Of a stretch of DNA of 64,000 nt, positions 23,524 to 38,500 are shown in pieces. Under the pieces are notes generated by a model that worked only from the letters and a program-made list of their open reading frames with translations, did no database searches and was not told where the DNA came from. The first letter of the stretch is position 1. Every line of letters begins with the position of its first letter. Both the position numbers and the translations under genes were made by a program. Source of the stretch: Styela clava. Lineage: Eukaryota; Chordata; Ascidiacea; Stolidobranchia; Styelidae. Location of the stretch: assembly GCF_964204865.1 (NCBI RefSeq), contig NC_135261.1, positions 13,516,001 to 13,580,000 on the forward strand, given 5' to 3'.

Positions 23524-26500
23524 TCACAGATCTCTGGTTTCCCCATTTGGACCGTGGAATTGTGATGTTTCCGCGTATGTAATAGATGAATTTCCTACAT
23601 TTGTTGTCATGGTGCTGCGGAAGCTCCGAGGTGGTTGAGTCTCCCGTTTCTTGAATATAAAAGTATTTTTATTCGAGTGAGATTCGGAAAATTGCAATAA
23701 ATCTTTCTTAATAAAATAAGAAACAAGAAAATTTGAAAAGCATTCACACAATAGCCATGGATCGGAGAGGTAGTGACTAACGTACACAAGCAAAATTTTA
23801 TATACCAAAAGTCCAAATACAGACGAATAAGGGGCATGAAACAGCTTTCTGAATGAAATTGGATAAATATTACACGAAAATGAATGTAGCAGTGATTCTC
23901 TCACATTACTTCCGCAAAAGAAAGCTTGCTTCAATTCTCCGAGTAGGTGTCCACTGAATCCCATATATACCCATGGATTCACGCACGAGTTGAGTGATGC
24001 CAGAATATGAATAACTTGACTGGTTATACCTGAAAGTTATTAAAATTATTCAGAACGCAGTCAATTTATAACAATATGTATACGATACGTAGGGAATGCC
24101 TAATTAAAAAAATAATGGCAAATATTATCAGAATATATTCATCGTAAAAATGTGCAAAAAATACGATATGAGGATAATATAAAAATTTCAATGCTTGTGT
24201 CTGTCCTGCTTCTAGTCGTGTTCGAGCTTAATCTTGATAAATTGGTTTGATTAAAATTTTGATCATATTTCAAGATTTAAAAATATTTTTCCGATTATGT
24301 CTACTGAGGATTCCGAATACCAGGAGGAACCGCATTTTTTCCCGCGTTATACGTGACATATGTGATGTTTTCTAAGTCATTCTGTTGACCGTTTTTGGCA
24401 ACCCAACATTTCATAGAGGGAGCATGAATGAAGGTTAGTTTTAGTTGTTCTTGTTTGAAAATCCATATATATAAGGTATATTTTACCAAACAATAAGCCA
24501 ATTAGTAAAAGATTAGTAGAACATGTCTTTTTAGAAGAGAATATACTATAAAATATTCGTAGGTTTTGTATATCCAACAATTTTTTGAAAAATATTCCAA
24601 ATGAGATTCATTGCGACCCAACTATAAATCATACTTGGCAAAATCCTAAAAATAATCTTGGATTAGTGATGTGTTATCCTCAAAACAAAGCCCAAAATAT
24701 ATTGGTCCCCTGACTATATCAAATTGCTCTGAACATTACCTGTAATATAAATCAAGTTGGTTGATAAACAGTCGTTATTATCTTTTTAGGGGGTAAAAAG
24801 CTTCCTTGAAATTCATCGGCAGCGAATAGGCAAAAAAATTAGGCCCGGTCGATACCCTGACACTGACGTCTATTTTAGGCGCATTTGCCCGATTAAAAGA
24901 CAGATTTGAATTTTTAAAAATGCGTCGCTGACGAAGTAATCGATATTATACCGACGCAAGTCTAGATTTTGGACAGATAATCCGATCGTAAATAAATAAG
25001 ATTATTCTTTTCCTTCATCAGAGTTGGTCGGTAGAAAATTCAGTGATACTTCAATTTTTTAAAGCGTTTTTGGTTTAAATGATTCGACATATACGTAATT
25101 GAAATCTGGTAGTAAACAAATAGCTTTCCGTCGTCTTCGATCATATTTGCTTTTTTGAATGGCATCGTTCGAAACTAAATTGGCAGAATTTGCAAACGGT
25201 GGAGATAATTATCTTTTTAATTGGCAATTTGAATACTACGGAAATGGTAATAACCCAGAGAGGGTCGATACAACATTGTGCACACACAATACGGAATAAA
25301 TCGAAGTACTTCACAGGAGGTAAATATATGAATTAATTGGCCCTTACACAACGCCAAATTGATTTTAACATATGTTAGTTGTTCATTTCAGTTGTATGGC
25401 GCCGTTGTTATTTATCGTTTTTTGTTCTGACAATTCAGCATGAAAAAATGTCGTGAATATGACCTTGAATATTTTTTAAAAATAAGGCGTTGTTGAACCA
25501 AGGAAATCATTGGTTGAAGACGATAAAACCACGGAAAACTTTGGTTTGGCATGTGTTAGTGAATCACAGTTTTCTGCATTAGTAAAGATGATTTAATATA
25601 TTGAGGTGCGTATTACAAGTATAAATCGATATTTTCGAAAATTTTCCAGAGTTTCAGACACATTTTGACAATTGCACGTAGGTTCGTGATTGTGAAGAAT
25701 GAAATTTTAATTTAATATCCACAATTTTTTCTGACTTGTAGATGATTTTTATTTTGTTGACATAACACGAGATTTTTATTTCCAATTTAAAGCAAGATCC
25801 TTGGGGATTAGAGCTCCGAAAACAGTATTGTCAGTTTTTCGTCAACGCTTTGTTATCGAAAAATTAAACATTTTCAGTGAGATGATGCAATCGTTGTGTT
25901 TAATTGTGTTCCATAGTTTATGATAAACTCTTCGTTGCCGACAGGCTTTTTTGGTAACATATTATGCTTATCTCCTTATTGTTATTATCGGGAGTTACGA
26001 AAAAAATGAAATTCAATTTTAAACCACGGAAATTTCTCAATTTCTTTGGTATGAAATGTACGAAATATACAAAACTTAAAAATAATAACTAAGAATTATG
26101 TGAATTTTACAATACATAAAACCAACAAAAAACATATTGTGGATCTGAATATTGAAAAAACACACTTAGAACACAAATATATATTTATTGAGAGTCATAT
26201 GTTTTTAAATATGAGTTTTGCGTGCTCACCATTTCTGTTTATTAGATTCCATTGACTCAGAAGCTGAACTGTGAAAAACGGTGTGTAGCAGAGAGCAAAT
26301 AATATTACAATTACAAATGTCATTTTCACTGTTTTTATTTTCGCTTGAGACACTATTTTTACGTTGCTGGCTCGAGGCGCAAATTCTGTATTAAGAAAAG
26401 ACAAAATGAACAATATCTAAACTTTAGAAAATACAAAATAAGAAATTGGATTCTGAAAATTTTTCAAGGCCGATGAAGACCTTCGACTTTCGCCCAAATT

Positions 26501-29500
26501 CACGCCTCCAGTTTCCTTCTCCTACAGACCTACAGCGTTTACCTCCGTAGCGTATATACTTGATTATTTTATGGTATATTTTAACAACAAAAACATGTAT
26601 TTTCCCAAGTACTTTTGAATAAAATCAAGATTTTATTATTTTGTCTGGGACTTGAATGCAATACTCGTTAAAATCTCATATTATATAAAAATTAAATTAG
26701 CTTACCTCCGTTCCCTCGTATCAAAGTTCTACTGTTCGGTGCTGCTGCTTTCCTTTTTTGACGCAAGTTTTTGAATATTATGAAAGCAATCATCCCATAG
26801 AAAAACGTCAGCAAAGTTACTGGCAGTGCCTGTCACAAAAATAATTAAGGATGTTCAGTAGCCATCTGTATTTTTTTGATATCAATAAAAAAATATAGTG
26901 CACGAGAAACATGCACATTATATAATTTGAAAAATGTTGACATGATAGTGATTCACCGTTCACTCCAACACGGAATTTTTATTTCAGTGAAAACACCTTT
27001 TTAAACAAAGTCCACTGATAAGTAGAAATATATTATTGAATCTGCTTTTACATTTTGAAAAGAAGTTTTGTTTTGGCATGGTCAACTCATTTTATAATAG
27101 CTCGGGCGACTTGACGAGCAATGTATTCAAACCCCTCATTTCATTCGGTGATTCTATTAATTAAGGCCAACGCGTTTACCACTATAAATGTCTTTACGAC
27201 AAATGAAACCAGTTGAAAACGAAACATTTAATATGCTTTAACTTGTATATAACCGCATTACTGTTTAATATTTTTAGTCATCAGTGCAGATCGAAATAGA
27301 TCTCGTCCAGTCAGATTACTAGGTCCCGACTTTTCTTGATGCCGTTGATAGATTGGCTACCTAATTTATTGCACACTTCGCAGCCAATATTGGACTTTAT
27401 GTCATAATTGGATTACAATATTCCCGGCAGCTCGATGGCAAAATTTCAGGAAAATAAATGTTATATGCCTGTACATCATAGTGACCATATTGTGTAATCA
27501 GATAAATGAACCCCACCGGCAATTTTTCCTTTATTACTTTTTGCAACCCATGAATTGCCAGCATTAAATTAAAGTTTTGTTTGAAATTGCAACTCTTGAA
27601 GACATTTTAAATACCGGGAAATATTAGTAGACATACGTTTTTTACTATTTTACTCGGAATGTCCGGTCTAACCGGGACGTCTGATGAAAGAAGTGTAACG
27701 CTACAAATCTATACGGCTGTTGTTATGCATTGTTGCTTGTGATTCATACGAAGGTCATTCCGGTTATAAGAATAGCCTTTACAGTTTACACAATTGAACG
27801 TGTGCCAAACGTATGTCTACGAGTTATACAAAATGTATTAAAAGGATTAATTCGGCATCTCATAAAGTTAAAGGCTCATTTCTATACATTACGATCATTT
27901 GACAAATAGAAAAAATTTAAATTAGGAAATAGCCTACTGATGAGCACTATCTCGTTATCAGAGAACATAACTAAAAAGACTCATTTCGTGATAATCATTG
28001 GCCACTGCCACTAAAAAAAATGTTTTTCGTATGTGGGGGTGGGTATCTGTACTGTGCTATCGAATAAGTCAGAGCTAACAAGCCGTTATTATTTCTTCAT
28101 CTCGATATTTCAATCTGTGAAAGGATTTTATACCACATGCAAAAAATATTTAAGAGTTAGGGTGGCTGAAGCACAACAAAAATAAGCAACATGATAATGC
28201 CGTATTTTTTCTTAGTACATATATTGGGAGATTCGAAATATCGAACATCAGTGACGCGTACTGGTTTACGTGCTGCTAGCTTTCATATATATTCGGCGCT
28301 GTGCATATCACAAATTTACTATAGTAGGTTGCGACATGTTTGCTTTTGAACTAACCACTAAGAGATAGGAGTAATTGAATCGAAGTCAAAGTCAATTCAT
28401 CTTTAGTCTCTCGAGACTTTGCTCAAGTCATTCAATGGTATGAATACTTATTCTGATTTCAGATGCTGGCTCTTACAAAACAGTTCGTCCATTATTAAAA
28501 AGGGAAGCACATGATTATACTATGGAAGCCAAATTTTTTTTTTATCAGTAATGGTTTGCACCATTATAAGAAAATGACCTATTCGCGACAAATATAAATA
28601 GGCGCTACATTATACTCCGGGGACGTCTCAAAGTTGGCAATGACCAATGTGCCATAGACGTAAACACTTGGTGAAAAACGAACGAGTAGACGTCAAATAT
28701 GAATGTTTTTGTATGAATGTGAATAAAACACGCTGTCCTGTCGCGATCTATAAATACATTTAATTATGTACCGACCAAAAATTTATAAAGGGAAAAGCAT
28801 ATTAAATGGGCAAAAATATGGTACTCGTAAACCCATAAAATGGGCAGAATTACAGGCCGAACTACAAGTAATATAATATTCGAGTATATACTAGTATTCC
28901 GTTTTAGTGAAGGGTATGCATGTAAGATAATAGTCTGGCTATTTTTTAATTCAATATCAGTACTGATAATTGACTCCGTGCACCTCTGAAATATTGATCA
29001 CAACCGGGATGACCTTAACGTTTTAAAATATGTTTTATTTTTTTTATAGATTGACGTTAGCTTGTTAAAAGCTGTGTCGTTGCATTTGTTGTCATGGTTA
29101 CCATATAGCTTTCGACCATAAACTATTGTGACATAACGCACGTACCATATGTCCTGATTCGATAATAAGTTATAAAAATCATAAAAATTGAAAAATCGTC
29201 TTTTTACAAACTATATTTGCGTTTGAACAAATATATTACTAAAGAATTATCCAATAACGACGAATATAAACCATATTATAAAAAATTAAAATGTCAAGGA
29301 TCAACCAGCCCATCTGGGGATGTTTATTATCCGGCGGTGTTGGGTCACAATTAAAAAATCCGGTTAATAAAACGCAACCAGTAGGTAAATTGATTTTTTT
29401 TATATTCATTGCAAAAGGACCGCTTTTATTCGATGGGTATATTATATTTTCCCTTTTAATGTGGGAAATGCCATTGTCGAATACAATATCAGCTTAAATA

Positions 29501-32500
29501 TTTTTTATTGTTTGCGGTGGCCCCAGAATGACGCATGAACATACTGTTGATTGGGGAAAGAAAAAATTAAATGGGATCAATATAAATATTTAGACATTTT
29601 GACAATATAATAATTTCAATTAAAAATTGTGGTGACCGACATCACATAACCAGATGAGCCACATCTTTTTACACGATACTCAAATGTTCCGTTTTAACCA
29701 CCAGTATAATATTTACAATTCGCTCTAGTCTTCTCTATATCGCAATTCCTTTAATTCCCAGCAAGGCCACAAGTCAAGTTCGTAGTAAACACATAATTAC
29801 ATTAATTTGTATCATAATATTCGTGGTATCTATTCTGCTAAAATTCCCTCGAGAGAAAGTCGTGTAACGTCACATACGAAAGTGTACTATAAGCAATGTA
29901 TATACCTGATATATATATATATATACCATCGGATATATAATTATTTAATTAGGAATTTTCCGTAATGGAAAGTTTCCATGTGAGTGTGTCACTGTTGATT
30001 GATGGAGCACATATATTACCGTTTGCTCGATTGGTCACAAGTAACTACCTGGTCACAACTTTTGAGATTTGAAATTCTAATTTCAGGTCTGTCTGGAAAT
30101 AGCTAGGTGTTCGGTAACCCAATTTACGAGGATGCTTGTACAAAGCCCTCAAATTGTTATTAAGACTAAGAGAAAGCATGGCCGTCTAAGTCTCGAGATT
30201 TTCAGGACGGTTCTTCTGTGCCTTGACTACAAGAAATATCTCGTGACTATGGTTGTAATACGTGATCTAATTTTGGAGATGATAATATGAAAAATCATGG
30301 CGATGACAGTTACATGAAACGTGCCTTGTTGTTGGAATTTGCATATACGGTATGAATTCTAGTGGGAGAAAGTTCATGATGGACGATTGCTTATTAGCTT
30401 AAAAAATCTGATATATCAGATTACTCAATATATTTCGAGCGAATTAATAATTTGGGTTCTTATAAACTTCTTTTTGATTCAGTCAATTAATCACAAAACG
30501 CAATGACCACATGTCAATGAAAACAGTCGTGCGGAAACACAGGAAAGATTTGTGAAAATTGTATGCAAATGGTATTAAGATATATTCCGTTACGCCCGAG
30601 TATTCTGGCGACGACCGGTAAATACTATTGATTTAAAACCCGCCCTGTCACCGTATCCGAAGTTTATTATCCTGTATAGGGCGTTTCGAACTGAAGAATT
30701 ACAGTGCCTTTAAAATCAAAACTGCTCTTTACATATTAGGTACTGATTGCTTTATTATTACTTTGTTGGGAGCGATGGCGTGGGAAACTGCAAAAATATT
30801 TATATACCTTAACAATTCAAACTCTAACGTTAGGCTACTGACCCTACCATAAATTTTTGTTGGCGATGTATATATAATTGATCAATTTTGGGCCAAACGA
30901 AAAAGGAATGCGAGCCTTAAATAAAGATCTATTCTATGGTTACCATTAACCAGTTAATTCTGATCACCTCATGTAGTAAGAAATTATCAAAAACATGCCT
31001 AAATCGGTAAGGTTTTAATTTTTCTCGTATTTTGACATTTTTTTTTAATTACTATTTATACCGTAATCTGGTATGTACTGGATATATTTAATTTAATTCT
31101 TCGTGATATTTCTGACAACATCATTTTCTACTCAATTAATTTAATAACTAATTAATTTTATATATTATTTTATAGATTACATTACTTTAAATCAATTTTT
31201 AAAAACGATTGGATAAGATCGTCGATTCAATTTTGTTATCCCATTTCCAAGGGAATTGCGAATTTGTTTCACCCATTTTAAATTCTATATTAGAATTGAT
31301 TTTTTGTTTTCTGTTTACCTAAAATGCAATTTCGATTCTCAGTAAAAAAAAACTGATATTTCTATTCTTTCATTTTTACTCGCGGTCATAGAGCAGCTCA
31401 AAAACAAGGCCTAATTTAAATAAGAGAAAATCAGCTCCATTTATTTATATTTCCCCCAACAGCTGCATACCATAGATGATTATCTATTTGTGTTTTTTGT
31501 TTATACATCTGGCACTTTTCTTGCAAGTGATTCCCAATCTAAAAGTGATTGCAACTTACCAGTACCGATATAAAATACCAGGTGACATAGATTTTCTTGC
31601 CGACTGTTGATATTCCGTACATTCTGCAGTATGGAAGATGTTCGTCAATTCCGAAGAAAAACAACTGCGTAGAAAAATTTGAATTTATTATCAGTTTATT
31701 GATGCTCATCGGCATACTATTTAAATAATTCTATTTTCATATTTCAATAATGTATAATATTAGGCTTTGAAGTTTTCCATATTGGCTTTGCAGAACGGAT
31801 TCAATATAGTAATTTCGGACTGGTAAGATCCGATTTTCACAATTCACAGGTGTTCCATGGCCGAACCCAGATCGGTCATAAAATATGCAAACAAAAATAT
31901 AGCGCCAGAACTTCGATTGACAAAGTCTTGTTCCCAATGGTGTGACACAAACCCCGTAACAGCAATACAAAACTTTGTAAAGCTGTATTTTAAAAAATGG
32001 GTAGACATACGTTTGATGATTTTGATATAGTTGCCAAGGCGACCTATTAATGTTATTAAAACCTGAAAGATTCAATCTCCTAAACAAAATCATGAAAACT
32101 TGCTTATTTGCTGTTTAGCCATTCTATTTTGAATTGTGGCTTGAATGCCTTTCTTAGAAACAGCTAAACGGATAAGAAAATTAGATTATTTAGAGCTTGT
32201 ATCTTGACGTTAATCGCCATCCACAATAAACAGACAAATTTAATCCTTTCTGCATAATCAAGCAAGGTGGATTAAAGTCAGTTATAAATTTTGTCGAATT
32301 TTTAATATAGAAAATTTCCCGACGGTGTTTACTGCAAAAAAACCTTCTTTTTTTAAATTATATTTTGATTTTCATAACAATAAACAAATATGTATAACTA
32401 CATTCTATAAGCTGATAATGTGACTTGGCATTTCAAGCATTATGTAGATTAAAGGTTTAATTACCGCGAGAGACGTCTCATCTAGAGGTGTGGTTCACCT

Positions 32501-35500
32501 AGTTTTTGCCACGAAATCCGTGGTTCACACTCTATCGACATTTTCTCATTCCCTGGATAAGTATGAAAATCACATTTACCTGAGGTGTGCTGAGTATCAT
32601 AGACAACAGCCAGGCCATGCAAATAGCGACATGAACTCTTTTTTTCGACTGCTTGAACGTTTGCATCGGATATCGAATAGCTAAATACCGATCCATGGCT
32701 GTACATACCAGAACATATGTACTGCCGTACATTCCAACAATCTGAAGATACTTCACCAACCTTTAAAAACGGATATTTTATGTCAGTATAGCCATGTTCT
32801 TGGATCAAAATAAATCTGGACGTTTTTAAGCCTTTATGGAATTATAATGAAGCTGCATTGAATTTAAATTGTGGCATACGAGACTTTAACCAATAATAAC
32901 ATCCCCCCACAAAAGCATTTGATGTGATAATACACCTCATCTTGTACTGCTTAAAAAGAAGAATCGTGCACGCATCCTTCTTACCATTAGAATTCAAGTT
33001 AAAATATACAATTTTTCTGCGTGCGCTAACCAAAAAAAGATTCGTTGATAAACACGCAGAATTTATTTTTACACAGCACTGTTATCACGTGTAAAATCGT
33101 TGGACTACATTCCACGCGGAATTAGGCTGACAACACGCATGTGTAAAAATAAATTGGTCCTGCAATCTCAGAATAAAATCTTCACCCATGGCTTATTCTC
33201 AAATATATATCATCGACAATATGCTAACTACCCAACCCAGGGTCTCAAGATTGAATTTTCATGCTCAATAAACGAGGGGAAAACGAATTAAATTTGTTTT
33301 GTCAATTTGTTTGGATCGATACTGAAAACGTTTTAAAACTATTAGCATTTAGAAAAGAACAAATTTTATTCATTTTTCGATTATTATTTCATACGAAATT
33401 CGGAAGATGATTAGTACGGTATTTATATCATCAGTTTTCATATTTTTGCCACTTATTTGAAACTAGTTAAACAAATTTAATGAATATTTTGAAATTTACC
33501 GGCAAGCTGCATCCCCTGCATGAAATCCACAAAGTAATCGCATCAAAATTTCAGGCAAAACCTGAAACAAGGCGACTATAATGTCCGCAACAGCAAGGTG
33601 AACAATGAACAGATGCATACGAGTGCTTTTTGCACGACGTCGATAAACAGCCAGCAAAACGCAGGAATTTCCAAACTGAAAATATTGAAAGTTTCAGTTA
33701 TTCATGTAATTTCATCATTAATTTTTTTCATTGATATGATATTTTTTATATATAATCTTCTAAGTTGTGTCTTCCTTAATAAGTTTCCGTAGCCATTATC
33801 CTCAGTTGGCTATTAGCTACCATACTTTCACTGTCAGTGTACCAACCAGACGCAAAACAAGTAAACAACATGATAGATTTTTTTTCAATAACTTCAGATA
33901 TATATAAGAAGTTCTCTACTTCCAAGCTGTTTTTTGGAATTCCTTGAACTGCGTTAAGCCTCGAGTTAATCAGTAATTACAACCACCTTAATTAACCGAT
34001 ATTTATATCTTCCACCGATTTTATAACCTCGGTAACACTATACACTTCAGTGGTCGTCTATACTTAGAGATCAAACATCTACTTTTGTGTGAGTGTTGGT
34101 GACCTCGCTTTGGTCAAATTTTATTATAGAAAATTTTTTCTATCTACATTTAAAATGCAATACATTTATTTATTATATGGTTTAGTGAGTATCAATGGGA
34201 CATAATCCATGTGCAAATATGATCATGTTGCGCATAATACGAATTTTTTGTTGTGTGAATTTGATATTGCTCGTTATTATTTTTCGGTCATTTTTAGCAT
34301 ACAATTTATCGCAGGTTAGAGGTCACAGTTATGTGAATATTGTTACCACATAACTGTTCTCCCAATCATATTGACTTTTAAACCGCTTCAAGCCTGACGT
34401 CACACGATATTTACCAGTGTGTATGGATATGTTGAAAATCTAGAATGCAAAATTCTTCGTAAACAAACGTTAAACCTTTTAGTACTAGAATATTCATTAT
34501 TTTTATCAAATTAAGGTGATTGATCAACTAACCATGCTCCAGGGACAAATTCTGAGTTGAACCCTTTGGTATGTAACCAATATTTCCCTTTTCAACCTTT
34601 AAATTCAATTTCATTCTTTTGTGTAAAACCGAATAAAATCTAGTCTTTGTCGAATATCAATCATATCCCTTTTAAATGCTATTTTGATTTCAAATTTTTT
34701 TTCAAACATATATCTCTTGGATATGAATAAAGAAAAATCTTATATATTGAAAAAGTATTTCCACCCATGCATGGTGCATTGATAACCTGTAACTTTGAAG
34801 CCGTGCTTTTCATTAAGACATGTTCGGCGGAGTGTAGTTTTTGTGGGCAAACCTGAGTTGTAATAAAATAACACATGAATAATTAAAGCAGGTCGCAGCG
34901 ATGATTTATTGGCAATTAGAGCGGAACCAAACGAAAGTTTTCGAGTGAAATTAATTCAGCGAAAATAGAAATGTGACATAAAATGATTACTCGATGAAAA
35001 AAATCTTTCGACGAAAGAAAAATCCGATACTCTGTCCCGAGACAACATTTATCGATTTCCAGTTTTCTTTTTACCTCGCAATGCCGGAAACAAATTTTTG
35101 TGTTTAAACGCACGGATTTTGTTTTGTGGCCGATTGTTTTGAAAACAAAATAGCAAGAATTTGAAAACATTGCTTCTAATTAGGATATTGTATATTTCAT
35201 ATGAGTTGCACTTAACACCCGAATCCAACGTGGTAAAACAGTACAACCAAAATAGTATTAAAAAAGTTATTTTACAGCGATTAGAAAGTTGTCAAATTTG
35301 TCAAAACTTAGTGAAATTAGAGAAATTATACTGAAAAGTATATTCAAAAGCAATTAGGTTCTTATTCATTTTACGATTCGTTTAAAGAAAAAGAGATTCC
35401 CAAAATGAAGCCTAATCACAAAATGCTGGAAACAATTCAAACAACCTTTGTTAGCCTGACATAATGTTGGACTGTAAATCAAAATATACAGGAGCTTAAT

Positions 35501-38500
35501 TTTTATTGAAAGACTCCGGTAAAATAGGTGGTTTTTAATCTGGATGATGCCATGATTAAAATTCAAGTAAAATCCAACGCATCGTTTATTGATTCACATT
35601 ATTTCTGAAAAATATTTCGATATCCCTCAAGATTTTACTTCAAGATGATTTTCTCTTATTTTGACTGAGTGTGTCCGGTTGAATTGAGATCGTGAGAACA
35701 GTTAAGCCTTTCATTTGTTTTCGGGTTACACACTTTTGGTGACGTTATAGTAAATTATAAATAACCCTGCCGGCACTCCACAGTGCTGTCAGACGGACAA
35801 ACTGAAAGCGTACTGTCAAAGACTAATTCAATAAACATGTATAAAGGTTCGTTTGCTTTTCAATTAATCATTTATTTATTTGAATGATTTTACGTAAATG
35901 ATTTTATCATCGATTTTGGTTTTAGAGTTTCATGAAAAATTTGCCATCATCGAACACGCGCCACAATAAAGAGTCGTTTAGGGTTAAAAAGGATAATTAG
36001 ATAAAAGAAAAAGTAGAAAAACATTTCAATAAAAATCGATATTGTATCTACGAAACGAACGCTCGAGTCATGTTTGAAGGGTCGTAAGTTACTTATAGTA
36101 ACCATGACGTAGCCTAAACTTGAATGCAAGAATTGAACATTTTCAAGTAGCAAAACATCTCCATAGTTTATATAAATATCATCAATAGTTGTAACGTAGG
36201 ATTAGTTTTGGCTGTTTGTTTTACACTTTTACTATTTTTTCTATTTCAACATATATGTGCTAAAGCTTATTAATGTTATTAAAATTGCTGGTCAGATTAC
36301 AACATTATGTCTGTCTGTTCGGGCTATCCAAGCGAAAGAGAGACACTGATTAGGGCTTGTTTTAGACATAAGCACTTACAAACTAGAATAAATGTTTCAA
36401 ATTTTTCGCCAGGATGAAGCCTATAAAATATTTGATCCAAAGTCTGGAAATGAGGGTGTAGTATGCATTTAATCAGTGAAACAATGGGAACATTGTTAAT
36501 TGCTTTACATTAGATCGGTTAATTATCCAGTACAATTAGAAACCTTAAAAGCAGACAGGTAAATGAAGAAGGGAACTGAATTCGGAATGATCAAAATTTT
36601 ATAGGTTTGTCCCAGAATGCCAAACTGTTCGCACTCTGCATTAATTAAACCGCCGATATGTTTTTTTTCTTTTTAAACGTTTACTTATATATCATTTAAC
36701 AAAAAATCACAAAGAAAATTTCGCTTGTGTGACATATCGGTTTTGATGTTCACCGATTCTAAAACCTCATTTTGAAACTATGACATGATGAATACGAAAA
36801 CCTATGAAACAATTGAATACAAAGCTAATAATAATAACGACTAACACATGGGATATGTTGTTCACCAATGTTCATTTCAGAATGTAAATTTTCAAATATT
36901 TTGAACTTGAGTCGATGAATAGGGCGAGCCGCCATACGTAAATATTTCTCGAAAGGACTCCTGTGACAAATAAACACTAAAAGGCCTCATCTAGTATAGG
37001 CATGATCCCAGCATGGAAATCGATAAAGCGACGTTAGCATAGCATTATTGGTAGTTACGATCCAATTATTTTTTATGGTAGAGGCGTCCAACTGGTATTA
37101 TTATAGAGTCGAAATATTATACTAAAAAATAAGCGTATCGTTCTTTCACAATATCGAAACAGTAATTATTCGCGTGAAATACATCACCATGTTCCAACAG
37201 TCAACTCAAAAATCAATATTATGCAACCAAATCCCTTTTATGAAACGATGGTTATATGGTAAAGTGTTTTGTGATCATTTTAGGTAGAAATTATATTTAT
37301 TTCAGCGTGGCTATCTGTATTTTTGTTTTCTGTAATACTGCGGGCATGATAGAAAGTTTATCTAGATAGGCGTTTTTGTTAGAATGAGATCCTCACAGGA
37401 TCCTATTTCAGGCATGGAATTGAATGCAGCAAACAGAAGGGGGTTCAACGCATACTTGAAGACCGTCCCTGATATGAATTAAGACATGACTAATCACGTC
37501 AAAAATATGGATCAACTTTTTCGTTGTCGTTGCTTATCGGCGCACTTGATACTGCACGCAAAGTGTAGTCACTCGCACGCATGCCTTTATATCATAATGG
37601 AAATAAAAACACGAAACTAAGTAATAAACATTTGACGATTTTATTCAATTCAGAATAAATATAATTTATATACTTAAAACAAACGTCAGCTCTATTCATG
37701 TATATCCGTGGATCAATAGATTTTTAATTTGGTTCCGTTATTAGCATTTCCGAAGGTAATTATGCGTTTTCTAGTACTTTGGCTTTAATATTTCACTTGT
37801 TTGAAGATTTTAAAAAAACTTATTGAAATGAAATGAACATTAAACAGAAAATTTTACAATAAACTGATGACAATATTTTTTGGCGTGCCGGATAGTTTCA
37901 AAATTTTTGCTGGATATCCGTTTTCTTGATATTATCCAAAACTTGAAAAAAATAGTCATTTAATTAAAGTAGTTTGCATTGGAATTTTTTTTTTTCAATG
38001 GTTCTTTCGTTTGGTGACTATTTTATTGAAAATATTCCAGTTTACTAGAAAAATAATAAAAATACATACATAAATAAAATTTTGATTTAATAATGATTAC
38101 TTGTTTAGAAGAGACAATCATTCATATTGAACTAATTACACGAAAACGTCAAGTGTGTAAGTGGATTACATGGCTTATACACGGTACAAAACTTGTAACA
38201 TTAAATATTAATATATTTCGAAGATAATCTAGCCTTGAGATTGTTCCCTTAAAATTGAAGTACTTTCAAGTTTCTGTCTTTCTGATGGACGTGAACTAGA
38301 ACTTGAATACCTGAATATGTCTTTTTAGACAGATATGACAGATATGTCTTTATGAATTACATAGTGAAATATTTTGTAAGACAAGGATCGAAATTCTTAT
38401 ATTCTTTTGATATTTAATTCAAACCAATCAAAGAATATGGTATAAAAGTAAAGCAGCCTAATAAGTGTCAATATTTTCAATAAATTAAGGTGTGTTTTCT

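Noticed and set aside
32490-32684. Plus-strand 64-residue frame
   Set aside because: Antisense of the receptor exon for TM3-TM4.
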